A stretch of DNA of 64,000 nucleotides from Azospirillum sp. OGB3 (GTDB taxonomy: Bacteria; Pseudomonadota; Alphaproteobacteria; Azospirillales; Azospirillaceae): positions 62,001 to 126,000 of the forward strand of contig NZ_JACHYN010000013.1 of the NCBI RefSeq assembly GCF_014192915.1. Reading direction: 5' to 3'. Positions 24,621-36,589 of the stretch are shown piece after piece; position 1 is the first letter of the stretch, and each line of letters starts with the position of its first letter. A program made the translations under genes and the position numbers. Under the pieces are notes generated by a model that searched no databases, was not told the origin of the DNA, and worked only from the letters and a program-made list of their open reading frames with translations.

Positions 24621-26099
24621 TCAGGGACCGAGGAAGACGGTCTCGTGCTGGACGGTCAGCCCGTCCGGCTGGCGGGTGACGACGAAGGCCGTGGGGGTCG
24701 AGGGCTGGCGCAACGCCTCCTTCGGCACGCGGACCAGCACCCGGTGGGTCGCCACGCTGTCGGGATCGGCCTGGACCGGGACGGAGCCCTCCGCCGCCTC
24801 GCCCTCACCGCCGGCCACCGACAGGACGGCGCCGGGAAGCCCGGTGACGGACAGGCGGTAGCTCTGAGCCGCCCGCGTCATGTTCAGGATCTTGACCGTG
24901 TAGGCGTTCTGGATGTCGCCGTTGGACAGGGTGACGAACAGCGGCGCGCGGTCGCGCAGGATGTTCACGTCGACCTTCGGCTTCAGCACCAGCCCGGCGG
25001 CCATCATCCCGCCGACGACGGTCAGCAGCAGTGTGTAGATGATGGTGCGCGGGCGGACCGGCTTGAACGCCGGCTTGGCGCCGTTGGCCCGCGCGATCTG
25101 GGCGTTCAGGGAATCGAAGCGGACCAGATCGCCGGGCCGCCCGATCCTCGCCATCACGTCGTTGCAGGCGTCCACGCACAGGCCGCAACCGATGCAGGCG
25201 AGCTGCGGGCCGTTGCGGATGTCCACCCCGGTCGGGCAGACATGGACGCAGGCCCCGCAATCGATGCAGTCGCCCAGCCCCTTCGCCTTGCGCTCCTCCC
25301 AGCTTTGCGAGCGTTTCAGGTGGCCGCGACCCTCGCCGCGCCAGTCCTCATAGGTGACGGTCAGGCTCTCCTCGTCCTGCATCGCCGCCTGGAAGCGCGG
25401 CCAGGGGCACATGTAGACGCACACCTGCTCGCGCGCGTGCCCGGCCAGCAGATAGGTGGTCGCGGTGAACAGCCCGATGAACAGCAGCACGGTCGAGGAC
25501 GCCTCGAACCGCAGCATTTCCAGCGCCAGGGTCGGAGCGTCGTTGAAATAGAAGACCCAGGCCCCGCCGGTCAGCAGCGCGATCAGCAGCCACGCGGCGT
25601 GCTTGGCCGCCTTCCTGCCCAGCTTGGCCGGCGACCAGGGGGCGTTGTCGAGACGGATGCGGTCGCCGCGGTCGCCCTCGATCCGGCGCTCCACCCACAG
25701 GAACAGGTCGCTCCACACCGTCTGCGGGCAGGCGTAGCCGCACCAGACTCGGCCGGCGAGCGCGGTCGCCAGGAACAGGCCGATGGCCCCCAGGATCAGC
25801 GCGCCGGTCAGGTAATAGACCTGCTGCGGCCACAGCTCGATGAAGAAGACATACAGGCGGCGGCCCGGCATATCCACCAGCACCGCCTGATCCGGCGCGT
25901 TGGGGCCGCGGTCCCAGCGAATCCAGGGGGTGACGTAGTAGAGGCCGAGCAGAAGGATCAGCGTCAGCCATTTCAGCCGGCGGAAGGTGCCGGCGACCGA
26001 CTTCGGGTAGATCTTGTTGTGCTTGGCGTAGAGGCTGCTCTTGCGCGCGGATTCCGCGGTGTGGGAGGCGGTTTGCGGTTCGGTGGTGGAAACGCTCAT
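24621..26099 (-). CDS. ccoG: Cytochrome cbb3 oxidase accessory protein CcoG (copy 2)
   Basis: 492 residues. Same architecture as copy 1: IYPKSVAGTFRRLKWL, membrane helices, CGYACPQTVW, CIDCGACVHVCPTG and CIGCGLCVDACND iron-sulfur motifs, and a C-terminal Ig-like domain. Most of the core aligns residue for residue with copy 1, while the N-termini differ. ATG codons at 26102 and 26099 are adjacent; the second has better spacing to GGA. The FNR-like regulator gene ends 175 nt upstream on the same strand, with an FNR/FixK-type box between them. Confidence 0.94.
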   Translation of the reverse strand: MSVSTTEPQTASHTAESARKSSLYAKHNKIYPKSVAGTFRRLKWLTLILLLGLYYVTPWIRWDRGPNAPDQAVLVDMPGRRLYVFFIELWPQQVYYLTGALILGAIGLFLATALAGRVWCGYACPQTVWSDLFLWVERRIEGDRGDRIRLDNAPWSPAKLGRKAAKHAAWLLIALLTGGAWVFYFNDAPTLALEMLRFEASSTVLLFIGLFTATTYLLAGHAREQVCVYMCPWPRFQAAMQDEESLTVTYEDWRGEGRGHLKRSQSWEERKAKGLGDCIDCGACVHVCPTGVDIRNGPQLACIGCGLCVDACNDVMARIGRPGDLVRFDSLNAQIARANGAKPAFKPVRPRTIIYTLLLTVVGGMMAAGLVLKPKVDVNILRDRAPLFVTLSNGDIQNAYTVKILNMTRAAQSYRLSVTGLPGAVLSVAGGEGEAAEGSVPVQADPDSVATHRVLVRVPKEALRQPSTPTAFVVTRQPDGLTVQHETVFLGP

Positions 26100-26194
26100 C
26101 ATGCTCGTCCGTGGTTCGGCCCGCGGACAAATGGGCAGGGGCGGGGCAGGGGCGGGCCATCCCCGCAGGCTAGGGAGACAGCGCGTCGGCGCCT

Positions 26195-26208
26195 TTGCGA
26201 ATCCGCAA
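26195..26208. promoter_or_regulatory. FNR/FixK-type box upstream of ccoG copy 2
   Basis: TTGCGAATCCGCAA fits TTG(A/C)-N6-(T/G)CAA and extends to a 16-bp inverted repeat (TTTGCG/CGCAAA). Its centre is about 102.5 nt upstream of the ccoG start, the same spacing as the box at copy 1. Confidence 0.6.
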
Positions 26209-26274
26209 ACGGACGGGGGTTGGGGGCGATTTTTGTCGGGGGGAGGGTGGGGGTGCCGAGGGGTTGAACCTTGC

Positions 26275-26982
26275 CTACCCGTCCAGCGCCACCGCCTCCA
26301 GCGCGGCAAGATCGCAGACGAAGACGTTCGGCGCCCGCTCGACCACCAGGCCCGCGCGCTTGAACTCGGCGATGGTGCGGCTCGCCGTTTCCATGCCGAC
26401 GCCGAGCATGGCGCCCAGATCCTCGCGGCCCGACAGCAGGACCGGTTCGCTCGGAGCATCGGCGGCGAGCTTCAGGAACAGCCGGGCCAGCCGCCGGCGG
26501 GCGCTGCCGGTGGACAACTCGGTCAGCCACTCGTCGGCCTGATGCAGGGACTGGTACCAGCGCTCCATCAGGCGGGCATGCAGGCGCGGCGTCTCCTTGC
26601 TCAGCCGCTCGACCACCGCGCGCGGCAGGCGGCAGGTCTCGGCCTCCTGAAGCACGACGGCGGTGTGCTCGTAGGGCTTGCCGACCAGCACCTCCAGCCC
26701 GGCCACGGCGCCACGGCGGAGCAGCCGGACGATGCGCTGCGTGCCGTCGGGGAGGAACTGGACCAGCTTCACCAGCCCGCCGCGGATCGTGTAGAGGGAG
26801 CCGCCCTCGTCACCCGCGCTGTAGAGCGTGGCGCCGGGCTGGAAGCGCAGCTCGTCGATGGGAATGTGGATCAGGTCGAAATCCTGGTCGCGCAGGTCGC
26901 CGAACAGGACGAGGTCCCGGATGGCGCAACTGCTGCAGCGCGCGGCGCCCAGCCGCGCGGCGTCGATTCCGTTCCGATGCAA
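26275..26982 (-). CDS. CRP/FNR-family regulator with incomplete Fe-S ligand set
   Basis: 235 residues. Cyclic-nucleotide-like beta-roll (about 35-125), long dimer helix and a C-terminal winged HTH whose recognition helix METASRTIAEF keeps the E..SR residues that read TTGA-type half-sites in FNR. C16 and C19 (RCSSCAIR) and C117 (AETCRLP) match three of the four FNR cluster ligands, and C19-C117 spacing (98) nearly equals that of E. coli FNR. The fourth (C29 in FNR) is Val here. No ATG fits; TTG at 26982 has GGAAGG 9 nt upstream. Adjacent ccoG is a likely target. Confidence 0.85.
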   Translation of the reverse strand: MHRNGIDAARLGAARCSSCAIRDLVLFGDLRDQDFDLIHIPIDELRFQPGATLYSAGDEGGSLYTIRGGLVKLVQFLPDGTQRIVRLLRRGAVAGLEVLVGKPYEHTAVVLQEAETCRLPRAVVERLSKETPRLHARLMERWYQSLHQADEWLTELSTGSARRRLARLFLKLAADAPSEPVLLSGREDLGAMLGVGMETASRTIAEFKRAGLVVERAPNVFVCDLAALEAVALDG

Positions 26983-27348
26983 TCCTGCCCGCCTTCCGTC
27001 CGCCGGACCCGTTCCGCCCGAAGCCGCGGAGCAGATTTTACGCGGTCCGGTCGAAAAGTTCCAACCGCGTGGATCCGCCCCGGGCGATTTCCCGTATCCT
27101 GTCCTACCCCCTCTTCCCACGTTGCCTGAAACGAAAGGCAACCTATATGACCAATCGCTTATGCCCTTGTTCTGAAGTGGTATTGTCTCAGTCCCCCGCC
27201 GTTGATAACCAAAGAGATGCCCGCCACGTCGAAACATTCGACATTATCTGAAATCATCGAATAGACCGGACGGCGAGCAGGGCATTAAGGAGCGACCTAT
27301 TGGATTGTCTTTGTTTTCGGAGTGAACGCTGCGACAAGGACCAGCGCC
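26983..27348. other. 366-nt gap between FNR-like gene and phytochrome gene
   Basis: Divergent promoter region, AT-richer than its surroundings. An inverted repeat GTTGCCT (27121-27127) / AGGCAAC (27136-27142) with an 8-nt loop lies in it. No TTGA-N6-TCAA box was found. Nothing else is recognised. Confidence 0.5.
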
Positions 27349-29628
27349 ATGACCGTTGGTGATTTGGACCTCGACGCCTGCAGCCGGGAACCGATCCATC
27401 GCCCCGGCAGCATCCAGCCCCACGGCATGCTGTTGGCCTTCTCCGGAAGCGATGCCGGCGCCCCCCTGATCCAGGCCAGCGCCAACGCCGCGCCGGCGCT
27501 GTCCCTGCCGCTGGAGCAGGCGTTGGGTCTGGCGCTGGAGCGGGCGCTGCACCCGCAGATCGCCGCCGCAGTTCGCTCTTTCCTTGCCGCCGGTCCGGTT
27601 CCCTCCCGCCCGGTGCCGGTCGCCGTGACCGAATTGCCCGGTGCTGGGCGTCATCAGCTTCTTGCCCACGCCGTCGATGACGCGGTGGGCAACCGCGTGG
27701 TGATCCTGGAACTGGAGCGGCTGGACGGGCTGGAGACCGACCTCCTCGACCACGTCTACCCGCGCATGCGCGAGGCGCTGGAGCGGATGGACGCGCTGAA
27801 CGCGCCGACGGACCTTCTGAGCTGCGCCGCGCAGGAGGTCCGCGCGCTGACCGGCTTCGACCGCGTGCTGATCTACCGCTTCGACGCCGACTGGCACGGC
27901 ACGGTGGTGGCGGAGGACGGGAACGGACGGCTGCCCTCCTACATGGACCTGCGCTTTCCGGCCTCCGACATCCCGACCCAGGCGCGCGAGCTGTACCGGC
28001 TGAACCGCCAGCGGCTGATCCCCGATGCCGGCTACGCCCCGGTGCCGCTGGTCGCGTTGTCGCCGGTCCCCGAAGGAGCGCTGCCGCTCGATCTCAGCTT
28101 TTCCGTCCTGCGCAGCGTGTCGCCGGTGCATGTGCAGTACATGCGGAACATGGAAACCGCCTCCTCCATGTCGGTGTCGATCCTGCTCCACGGCGCCCTG
28201 TGGGGACTGGTCTCCTGCCACCACCACGAGCCGAAGGCGGTGTCCTACGCCGTGCGCTCGGCGTGCGACCTGATCGCCCAAATCCTGTCGGTGCGCATCG
28301 CCGCGGTGGAGGACCGGCGCGACGCCGAGCACCGCATCGCCCTGCAGGCCATCCAGGCGCGGCTGCTGGCCGCCATGGCCCAGGCCGATCCCTTCATCAC
28401 CGGCCTGACCGAGCATCCCGACGACCTGCTGCGCTTCGCCAACGCCAGCGGCGCCGCCGTGGTCTTCGAGCGGCGCTGCACGCTGGTCGGCGACACCCCG
28501 ACGGAAGAGCAGGTGCGCGACCTCGTGGACTGGTTGGCCACCCAGGGCGAGCCGGAGCAGTTCGAGACCGACAGCCTGCCCGCCCTCTACCCGGCCGCCG
28601 CGGACTTCGAAGGCAAGGCTGCGGGGCTGCTGGCCGTCGCCGTGTCGAAGCTGCACGCCAGCTACGTGCTGTGGTTCCGGCCCGAGGTGGTGCGCACCGT
28701 CCGCTGGGGCGGTGACCCGCGCAAGCCGCTCGACCGTGACGGGCGGGGCCTGAGCCCGCGCGCCTCCTTCGAGACCTGGAAGGAGACGGTGCGCCACCGC
28801 GCGCTGCCTTGGAGCGCGGCGGAGCGCGACACCGCCGCGGCGCTGCGCCACGCCGTCATCGGCATCGTCCTGCGCAAGGCCGAGGAACTGGCCGCCCTGT
28901 CGCGGGAGCTGGCGCGCTCCAACAAGGAGCTGGAGTCCTTCTCCTACTCCGTCTCCCACGACCTGCGCGCGCCGTTCCGCCACATCGTCGGCTACGCCGA
29001 GCTGTTGCAGGAGCTGGAGGCGGACCGGTTGAGCGCAACCGGGAAGCGCTACCTGGACGTCATCGTGGACGCGGCCAACAGCGCCGGCACCTTGGTGGAC
29101 AATCTGCTGCACTTCTCCCAGATGGGCCGCAGCGAGTTGACCCCTGTGTCCATGGACATGAACGCCCTGGTCGCGGAGGTGCGGGAGACGCTGGCCCCCG
29201 ACACCGCCGGGCGGGCCATCGAGTGGGACATCGCCCCGCTGCCCACGGTGCGCGGCGATCCCGTGATGATGCGGCTGGTTCTGCAAAATCTTTTGTCGAA
29301 CGCCATCAAATACTCCCGCGGCCGGGAACCGGCGCGCATCGCCGTGGGTTGCGAAGACCGGTCCACCGAAACCATCTTCTTCGTCAGGGACAACGGGGTC
29401 GGCTTCAATCAGGCATACGAGAAGAAGCTGTTCGGGGTCTTCCAACGGCTGCACCGCAACGAGGAGTTCGAAGGCATCGGCATCGGACTGGCCAACGTGC
29501 GCCGCGCCGTGGACCGCCATGGCGGACGGACCTGGGCCGACGGTCGGCTCGACAAGGGGGCCATCTTCTACTTCACGCTGCCGAAGGCCGGGACGGCGAA
29601 ACCGGATCTGCGAGACCTCGATGAGTGA
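27349..29628 (+). CDS. bphP: Bacteriophytochrome histidine kinase
   Basis: 759 residues. Red/far-red light sensor kinase. N-terminal PAS with the biliverdin-attaching C11 just before EPIHRPGSIQPHG; GAF domain (about 150-320) with the chromophore motif RFPASDIPTQAR; PHY domain with the tongue motif PRASF; then HisKA with H537 in SYSVSHDLRAP and an HATPase with NLLSNAIKYSRGR. Every part of a working sensor is present. The ATG at 27349 has AAGGA 9 nt upstream; a GTG at 27322 is an alternative. No heme oxygenase gene is next to it. Its last 8 nt overlap the response regulator gene. Confidence 0.95.
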   Translation: MTVGDLDLDACSREPIHRPGSIQPHGMLLAFSGSDAGAPLIQASANAAPALSLPLEQALGLALERALHPQIAAAVRSFLAAGPVPSRPVPVAVTELPGAGRHQLLAHAVDDAVGNRVVILELERLDGLETDLLDHVYPRMREALERMDALNAPTDLLSCAAQEVRALTGFDRVLIYRFDADWHGTVVAEDGNGRLPSYMDLRFPASDIPTQARELYRLNRQRLIPDAGYAPVPLVALSPVPEGALPLDLSFSVLRSVSPVHVQYMRNMETASSMSVSILLHGALWGLVSCHHHEPKAVSYAVRSACDLIAQILSVRIAAVEDRRDAEHRIALQAIQARLLAAMAQADPFITGLTEHPDDLLRFANASGAAVVFERRCTLVGDTPTEEQVRDLVDWLATQGEPEQFETDSLPALYPAAADFEGKAAGLLAVAVSKLHASYVLWFRPEVVRTVRWGGDPRKPLDRDGRGLSPRASFETWKETVRHRALPWSAAERDTAAALRHAVIGIVLRKAEELAALSRELARSNKELESFSYSVSHDLRAPFRHIVGYAELLQELEADRLSATGKRYLDVIVDAANSAGTLVDNLLHFSQMGRSELTPVSMDMNALVAEVRETLAPDTAGRAIEWDIAPLPTVRGDPVMMRLVLQNLLSNAIKYSRGREPARIAVGCEDRSTETIFFVRDNGVGFNQAYEKKLFGVFQRLHRNEEFEGIGIGLANVRRAVDRHGGRTWADGRLDKGAIFYFTLPKAGTAKPDLRDLDE

Positions 29629-30103
29629 CCTGAAACCCATCCTGCTGGTCGAAGACAACCCGCGGGACCTGGAGCTGACCCTGGCGGCGCTGGAGAAATG
29701 CCAGCTCGCCAACGACGTGATCGTCGCGCGCGACGGCGAGGAGGCGTTGAGCATGCTGACCCGCCGCGATCCGGAAACCGGAAAGCCGACACAGCTTCCC
29801 GCCGTTGTCCTGCTCGACCTCAAGCTGCCGAAGATCGACGGGCTGGAGGTGCTGGAGCGGGTGAAGAGCGATCCGGAGACCCGGCACGTCCCCATCGTGA
29901 TGCTCACCGCGTCGCGTGAGGAAAGCGACCTCGTGCGCAGCTACAAGCTGGGCGTGAACGCCTTCGTGGTGAAGCCGGTGGACTTCAAGGCCTTTTTCCA
30001 GGCGATCCGCGACCTGGGCGCCTTCTGGGCGATCCTGAACGAACCCCCGGTCGGCTGCGCCCGCCGTCCGGCGGGAACCCCGCCCGCGGGTAAAGGCGCC
30101 TGA
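29621..30103 (+). CDS. Single-domain response regulator of the phytochrome (Rcp1-like)
   Basis: 160 residues, a receiver domain only. Acidic pair E11/D12, phospho-acceptor D66 in VVLLDLKLPKIDG, Thr in VMLTASREE and Lys in FVVKPVDF. The extended segment before D66 (RRDPETGKPTQLP) and the C-terminal helix are typical of Rcp1-like partners of phytochromes. Its ATG overlaps the end of bphP (ATGAGTGA), so translation is coupled. It has no output domain and probably relays phosphate, possibly to the hybrid kinase that follows. Confidence 0.93.
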   Translation: MSDLKPILLVEDNPRDLELTLAALEKCQLANDVIVARDGEEALSMLTRRDPETGKPTQLPAVVLLDLKLPKIDGLEVLERVKSDPETRHVPIVMLTASREESDLVRSYKLGVNAFVVKPVDFKAFFQAIRDLGAFWAILNEPPVGCARRPAGTPPAGKGA

Positions 30104-30107
30104 AGGA

Positions 30108-33035
<2,928 letters not shown>

Positions 33036-33102
33036 TGCGTTATCCTCCTCTAAGGACGAGTCCGGCCCCGCGCATGGACTCCGCGAGGGGGGAGGACGGG
33101 CG

Positions 33103-35610
33103 ATGCTTCAGGTCTCCGAATCGCAGGTGCGCCTTGGGCTCTCGGCGCCGGACAAGACGGAGGCCATCCGCATCGCCGGCCGGGCGATGGTCGACAGTGG
33201 ACTGATCGATCCCGGCTACATCGACAGCATGCTGGGCCGCGAGGCGGTGTCCGGCACCTATCTCGGCAGCGGCATCGCCATCCCCCACGGGCTTCCCGAG
33301 GCGCGCGATCTGGTGCGGCGGACCGGCGTGGTGGTCGTCCAGTTCCCCCAGGGCGTCGATTGGGGCGGCGGGGAGACGGCGCGGCTGGTCGTCGGCATCG
33401 CCGCCAAGTCGGACGAGCACATCGCCGTGCTGCAGCGGCTGACCGGCGTGCTGGGCGACCCGGCGGAGGCCGCGCGGCTGGGCGGCACGGGCGATCCGCG
33501 CGCCATCATGGCCGTTCTGAACGGCGAGGCGCCCGCCGCACCCGCGGCGGCGTCCACCGCGCCTCCCATCGACGGGGACTCCATCGCGGTCACCGCCCCG
33601 ACGCCCCACGGGCTGCACGCCCGCCCGGCGACGGCGCTGGTCGAGGTCGCCAAGCGCTTCCGCGCCGAGATCGCCGTCCGGCACGGCGGCACCACGGCCA
33701 ACGCCAAGAGCCTGATTTCCCTGCTGCGCCTTGGCGCGTCCGGTGGTCAGCCGCTGACCGTCACCGCCGCGGGCGAGGACGCGGCGGCGGCGCTCCAGGC
33801 CATCCGCGCCGCTTTCGAGGCAGGGCTGGACGAGCCGGTCTCCACGGCGACGCCCGTGGCTGAGCCGGCGCCGCGGGCCGTCCCGGCGGACCTCGATTAT
33901 GACGGGCGGGTGATCGCCGGCATCTCCGCCTCCCCCGGCGTCTCCACCGGCCCGGTCTGGAAGTTCCAGCGCGAGGAGCTGACGGTCGCCGAGACCGCCC
34001 CGGACCCAGAAGCCCAGCACCGCCGGCTGGATCAGGCGCTCGCCGCCGCCGCCGCCGACCTGCGCAATCTGCACGAGGAGTTCTGGAAGAAGGCCGGCGC
34101 CGCCAAGGCCGCCATTTTCAAGGCGCATCAGGAGCTTCTCGACGATCCGGAGATGGTCGCCGAGGCCCACGCCCTGATCGGCCAGGGCAAGAGCGCCGGC
34201 TGGGCGTGGCGCACCGTCTACGAGGAGCGCGCCGGCACGCTGGCCCAGCTCGCCGACCCGCTGCTGGCCGGGCGGGCCGCCGACCTCAGCGACGTCGGAC
34301 GCCGCGTGCTGCGCCTGCTCGCCGTGGTGACGGAGAGCGTGGCAGCCCTGCCGGACCATCCCGTCATCCTGCTGGCCGAGGATCTGGAGCCGTCCGACAC
34401 GGCCAAGCTCGACCCGGCCAAGGTGCTGGGGCTGTGCACGGCGGGGGGCGGCGCCACCTCCCACACGGCGATCATCGCGCGTTCGCTGGACATCCCCGCG
34501 GTCGTCGCCGCCGGTCCTTCCGCACTGGATCTGGAGAACGGACGGGCGGCGATCCTCGATGGCGACGGCGGGGTGCTGGTCGCCGACCCCAGCGAGCGCG
34601 ACCGCGGCCGCGCCGCCGAGGCCCGGGTCAGGGTGGGCGAGCGGCGGGAGGCCGAGCGGCTCGACCGCTACAAGCCGGCCATCACCACGGACGGACGGCG
34701 CGTCGAGGTCGCCGCCAACATCTCGGACCCGGCGGAGGCGGTGCAGGCCGTCGAGGCGGGCGGCGAGGGCGTCGGGCTGATGCGCACCGAGTTCCTGTTC
34801 CTCCAGCGCGACCTGCCGCCGGACGAGGAGGAGCAGTTCGCCGCCTACCGGACCATGGTGCGGGCGATGAACGGGCTGCCGATCATCCTGCGCACGCTGG
34901 ACATCGGCGGCGACAAGAACGTCCCCTATCTGCGCATGCCGGCGGAGGGCAACCCCTTCCTGGGCGTGCGCGGCATCCGCCTGTGCTTCGAGCGGGAGGA
35001 CCTGTTCCGCACCCAGCTGCGCGCCATGCTGCGAGCCTCCGCGGAGGGGCCGGTGCGCATCATGTACCCGATGATCGCCACCCCGGCGGAGCTGGAGCGC
35101 GCCAAGGCGATCACCGAGGCGGTGCGGCGGGAACTGGACGTGCCGCCGGTTGAACTGGGCATCATGATCGAGGTGCCGTCCGCCGTGATGATGGCCGACC
35201 GGCTGGCACGGGAGGTGTCCTTCTTCTCCATCGGCACCAACGACCTGACGCAGTATGTGCTGGCGATGGACCGGTTGCACCCGGTGCTGGCCCCGCAGGC
35301 CGACGGGCTGCACCCCGCCGTCCTGCGCATGGTGGAGCGCACGGTGGACGCCGCCCGCCGCGCCGGAATCTGGGTCGGCGCCTGCGGCGGCGTGGCCGGC
35401 GACCCGGCGGGAGCGGTGCTGCTGTCCGGGCTGGGCGTCGCGGAGCTGAGCGTGGCCATTCCCGCGGTTCCCTCGGTCAAGGCGCGGCTGCGCGCCATTG
35501 CCATGGCCGACGCCGAGCGCACCGCCCGCGAGGCGCTGGACTGCGCCGACGCGGCGGAGGTAAGGACTCTGGTCCGCCAACGTTTCGCCGACGCCGGAGG
35601 CCTGTCATGA
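33103..35610 (+). CDS. fruB: Fructose PTS multiphosphoryl transfer protein (EIIA-HPr-EI)
   Basis: 835 residues, three PTS parts in one chain. EIIA-Fru (about 1-145) with the phospho-His H62 in GIAIPHGLPEA; an Ala/Pro linker; HPr (about 158-250) with H172 in PHGLHARPATALVEVA; and enzyme I (about 265-830) with H454 in GGGATSHTAIIARS, MRTEFLFLQRD and a PEP-binding C-terminal barrel (TNDLTQYVLAMDR, GACGGVAGDP). It carries the whole phosphate path from PEP to FruA. A strong Shine-Dalgarno (GGGAGGA) fixes the ATG at 33103. Its stop overlaps the fruK start. Confidence 0.96.
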   Translation: MLQVSESQVRLGLSAPDKTEAIRIAGRAMVDSGLIDPGYIDSMLGREAVSGTYLGSGIAIPHGLPEARDLVRRTGVVVVQFPQGVDWGGGETARLVVGIAAKSDEHIAVLQRLTGVLGDPAEAARLGGTGDPRAIMAVLNGEAPAAPAAASTAPPIDGDSIAVTAPTPHGLHARPATALVEVAKRFRAEIAVRHGGTTANAKSLISLLRLGASGGQPLTVTAAGEDAAAALQAIRAAFEAGLDEPVSTATPVAEPAPRAVPADLDYDGRVIAGISASPGVSTGPVWKFQREELTVAETAPDPEAQHRRLDQALAAAAADLRNLHEEFWKKAGAAKAAIFKAHQELLDDPEMVAEAHALIGQGKSAGWAWRTVYEERAGTLAQLADPLLAGRAADLSDVGRRVLRLLAVVTESVAALPDHPVILLAEDLEPSDTAKLDPAKVLGLCTAGGGATSHTAIIARSLDIPAVVAAGPSALDLENGRAAILDGDGGVLVADPSERDRGRAAEARVRVGERREAERLDRYKPAITTDGRRVEVAANISDPAEAVQAVEAGGEGVGLMRTEFLFLQRDLPPDEEEQFAAYRTMVRAMNGLPIILRTLDIGGDKNVPYLRMPAEGNPFLGVRGIRLCFEREDLFRTQLRAMLRASAEGPVRIMYPMIATPAELERAKAITEAVRRELDVPPVELGIMIEVPSAVMMADRLAREVSFFSIGTNDLTQYVLAMDRLHPVLAPQADGLHPAVLRMVERTVDAARRAGIWVGACGGVAGDPAGAVLLSGLGVAELSVAIPAVPSVKARLRAIAMADAERTAREALDCADAAEVRTLVRQRFADAGGLS

Positions 35611-36563
35611 CCACAGCAACCACCCCACGCCCCGGCGTCGTCACCGTGACGCTGAACGCCGCCATCGACCAGACCCTCGACGTGCCGGGCTTCGCCGCCG
35701 GAGCGGTCAACCGGGCGGTCGCCGAAACGCGGACCGCCGGCGGCAAGGGCATCAACGTCGCCGCCTTCCTGTCTGGCGGCTCCATTCCGGTGACCGCCAC
35801 CGGCTTCCTCGGCGAGGAGAACACCGCCGCCTTCGACGCGCTGTTCCGCCGCCGCGGCATCCGCGACCGCTGCCTGCGCTTGGCCGGCCGCAGCCGGGTG
35901 AACATCAAGCTGGTGGATCGTGAAGGCCGTTCCGTCACCGACATCAACCTGCCGGGCCTGCATGTCCCGGCGGAAAGCTGGCGGGGGCTGTTGACCGTGG
36001 TGAACGACCTCGCCGCCGCCAACCGGACCTTCGTCCTGTCGGGCAGCGTCCCGGCGGGTGTGCCGGACACCGCCTACGCCGAGATGGTCACCGCCCTGCA
36101 CCGGCGCGGCGCCTTCGTGGTGGTGGACGCCAGCGGCCCGCCGCTGCGCCACGCCGTGGCCGCCCGCCCTGATATGGTGAAACCGAACGCGGCGGAGCTG
36201 GCCGAACTGCTCGGCCGCCCGCTGAAGGATCGCGCCGAGGTGGTGCACGCGGCCCGCGAGCTGTCGGAGTCCGGCATCGCGCTCGTCGTCGTGTCGCTGG
36301 GCGCCGAGGGTGCCGTCTTCGTGGAGGGCGGCCGCGCTCTGCTCGCCGTGCCGCCGCCCGTCGAGGTCGCCAGCACCGTCGGCGCCGGGGACGCCATGGT
36401 CGCCGGGGTCGTCGCCGCCCGGCTGGACGGGGGCGGGCTGGAGGAGTGCGCGCGGCGCGGCACCGCCTTTGCCGCTGGCACGCTGTCGCGCCTCGGCCCC
36501 GAACTGCCGCCACCGGAGCGTCTCGCCGAGCTGATGCGGGCCGTTCGGGTGGAGGAATTGTAA
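35607..36563 (+). CDS. fruK: 1-phosphofructokinase
   Basis: 318 residues, PfkB/ribokinase family. Phosphorylates fructose 1-phosphate, the PTS product, to fructose 1,6-bisphosphate. TAGGKGINVAAFLSGG (substrate loop) and the C-terminal STVGAGDAMVAGVVA with the catalytic Asp are intact. Start ATG overlaps the fruB stop (ATGA), indicating a coupled operon. No FruR repressor gene is adjacent. Confidence 0.96.
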   Translation: MTTATTPRPGVVTVTLNAAIDQTLDVPGFAAGAVNRAVAETRTAGGKGINVAAFLSGGSIPVTATGFLGEENTAAFDALFRRRGIRDRCLRLAGRSRVNIKLVDREGRSVTDINLPGLHVPAESWRGLLTVVNDLAAANRTFVLSGSVPAGVPDTAYAEMVTALHRRGAFVVVDASGPPLRHAVAARPDMVKPNAAELAELLGRPLKDRAEVVHAARELSESGIALVVVSLGAEGAVFVEGGRALLAVPPPVEVASTVGAGDAMVAGVVAARLDGGGLEECARRGTAFAAGTLSRLGPELPPPERLAELMRAVRVEEL

Positions 36564-36589
36564 GGCATTTCAGCGCCGGAGGGATCGCG

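Noticed and set aside
26983..27237. Upstream extension of the FNR-like regulator to the ATG at 27237
   Set aside because: The added 85 residues have no domain and no ribosome site, and the resulting length exceeds the family; the TTG with GGAAGG fits better.
27147..27251. 34-codon ORF between the FNR-like gene and bphP
   Set aside because: Weak ribosome site, poor codon bias and no hydrophobic or other recognisable pattern.
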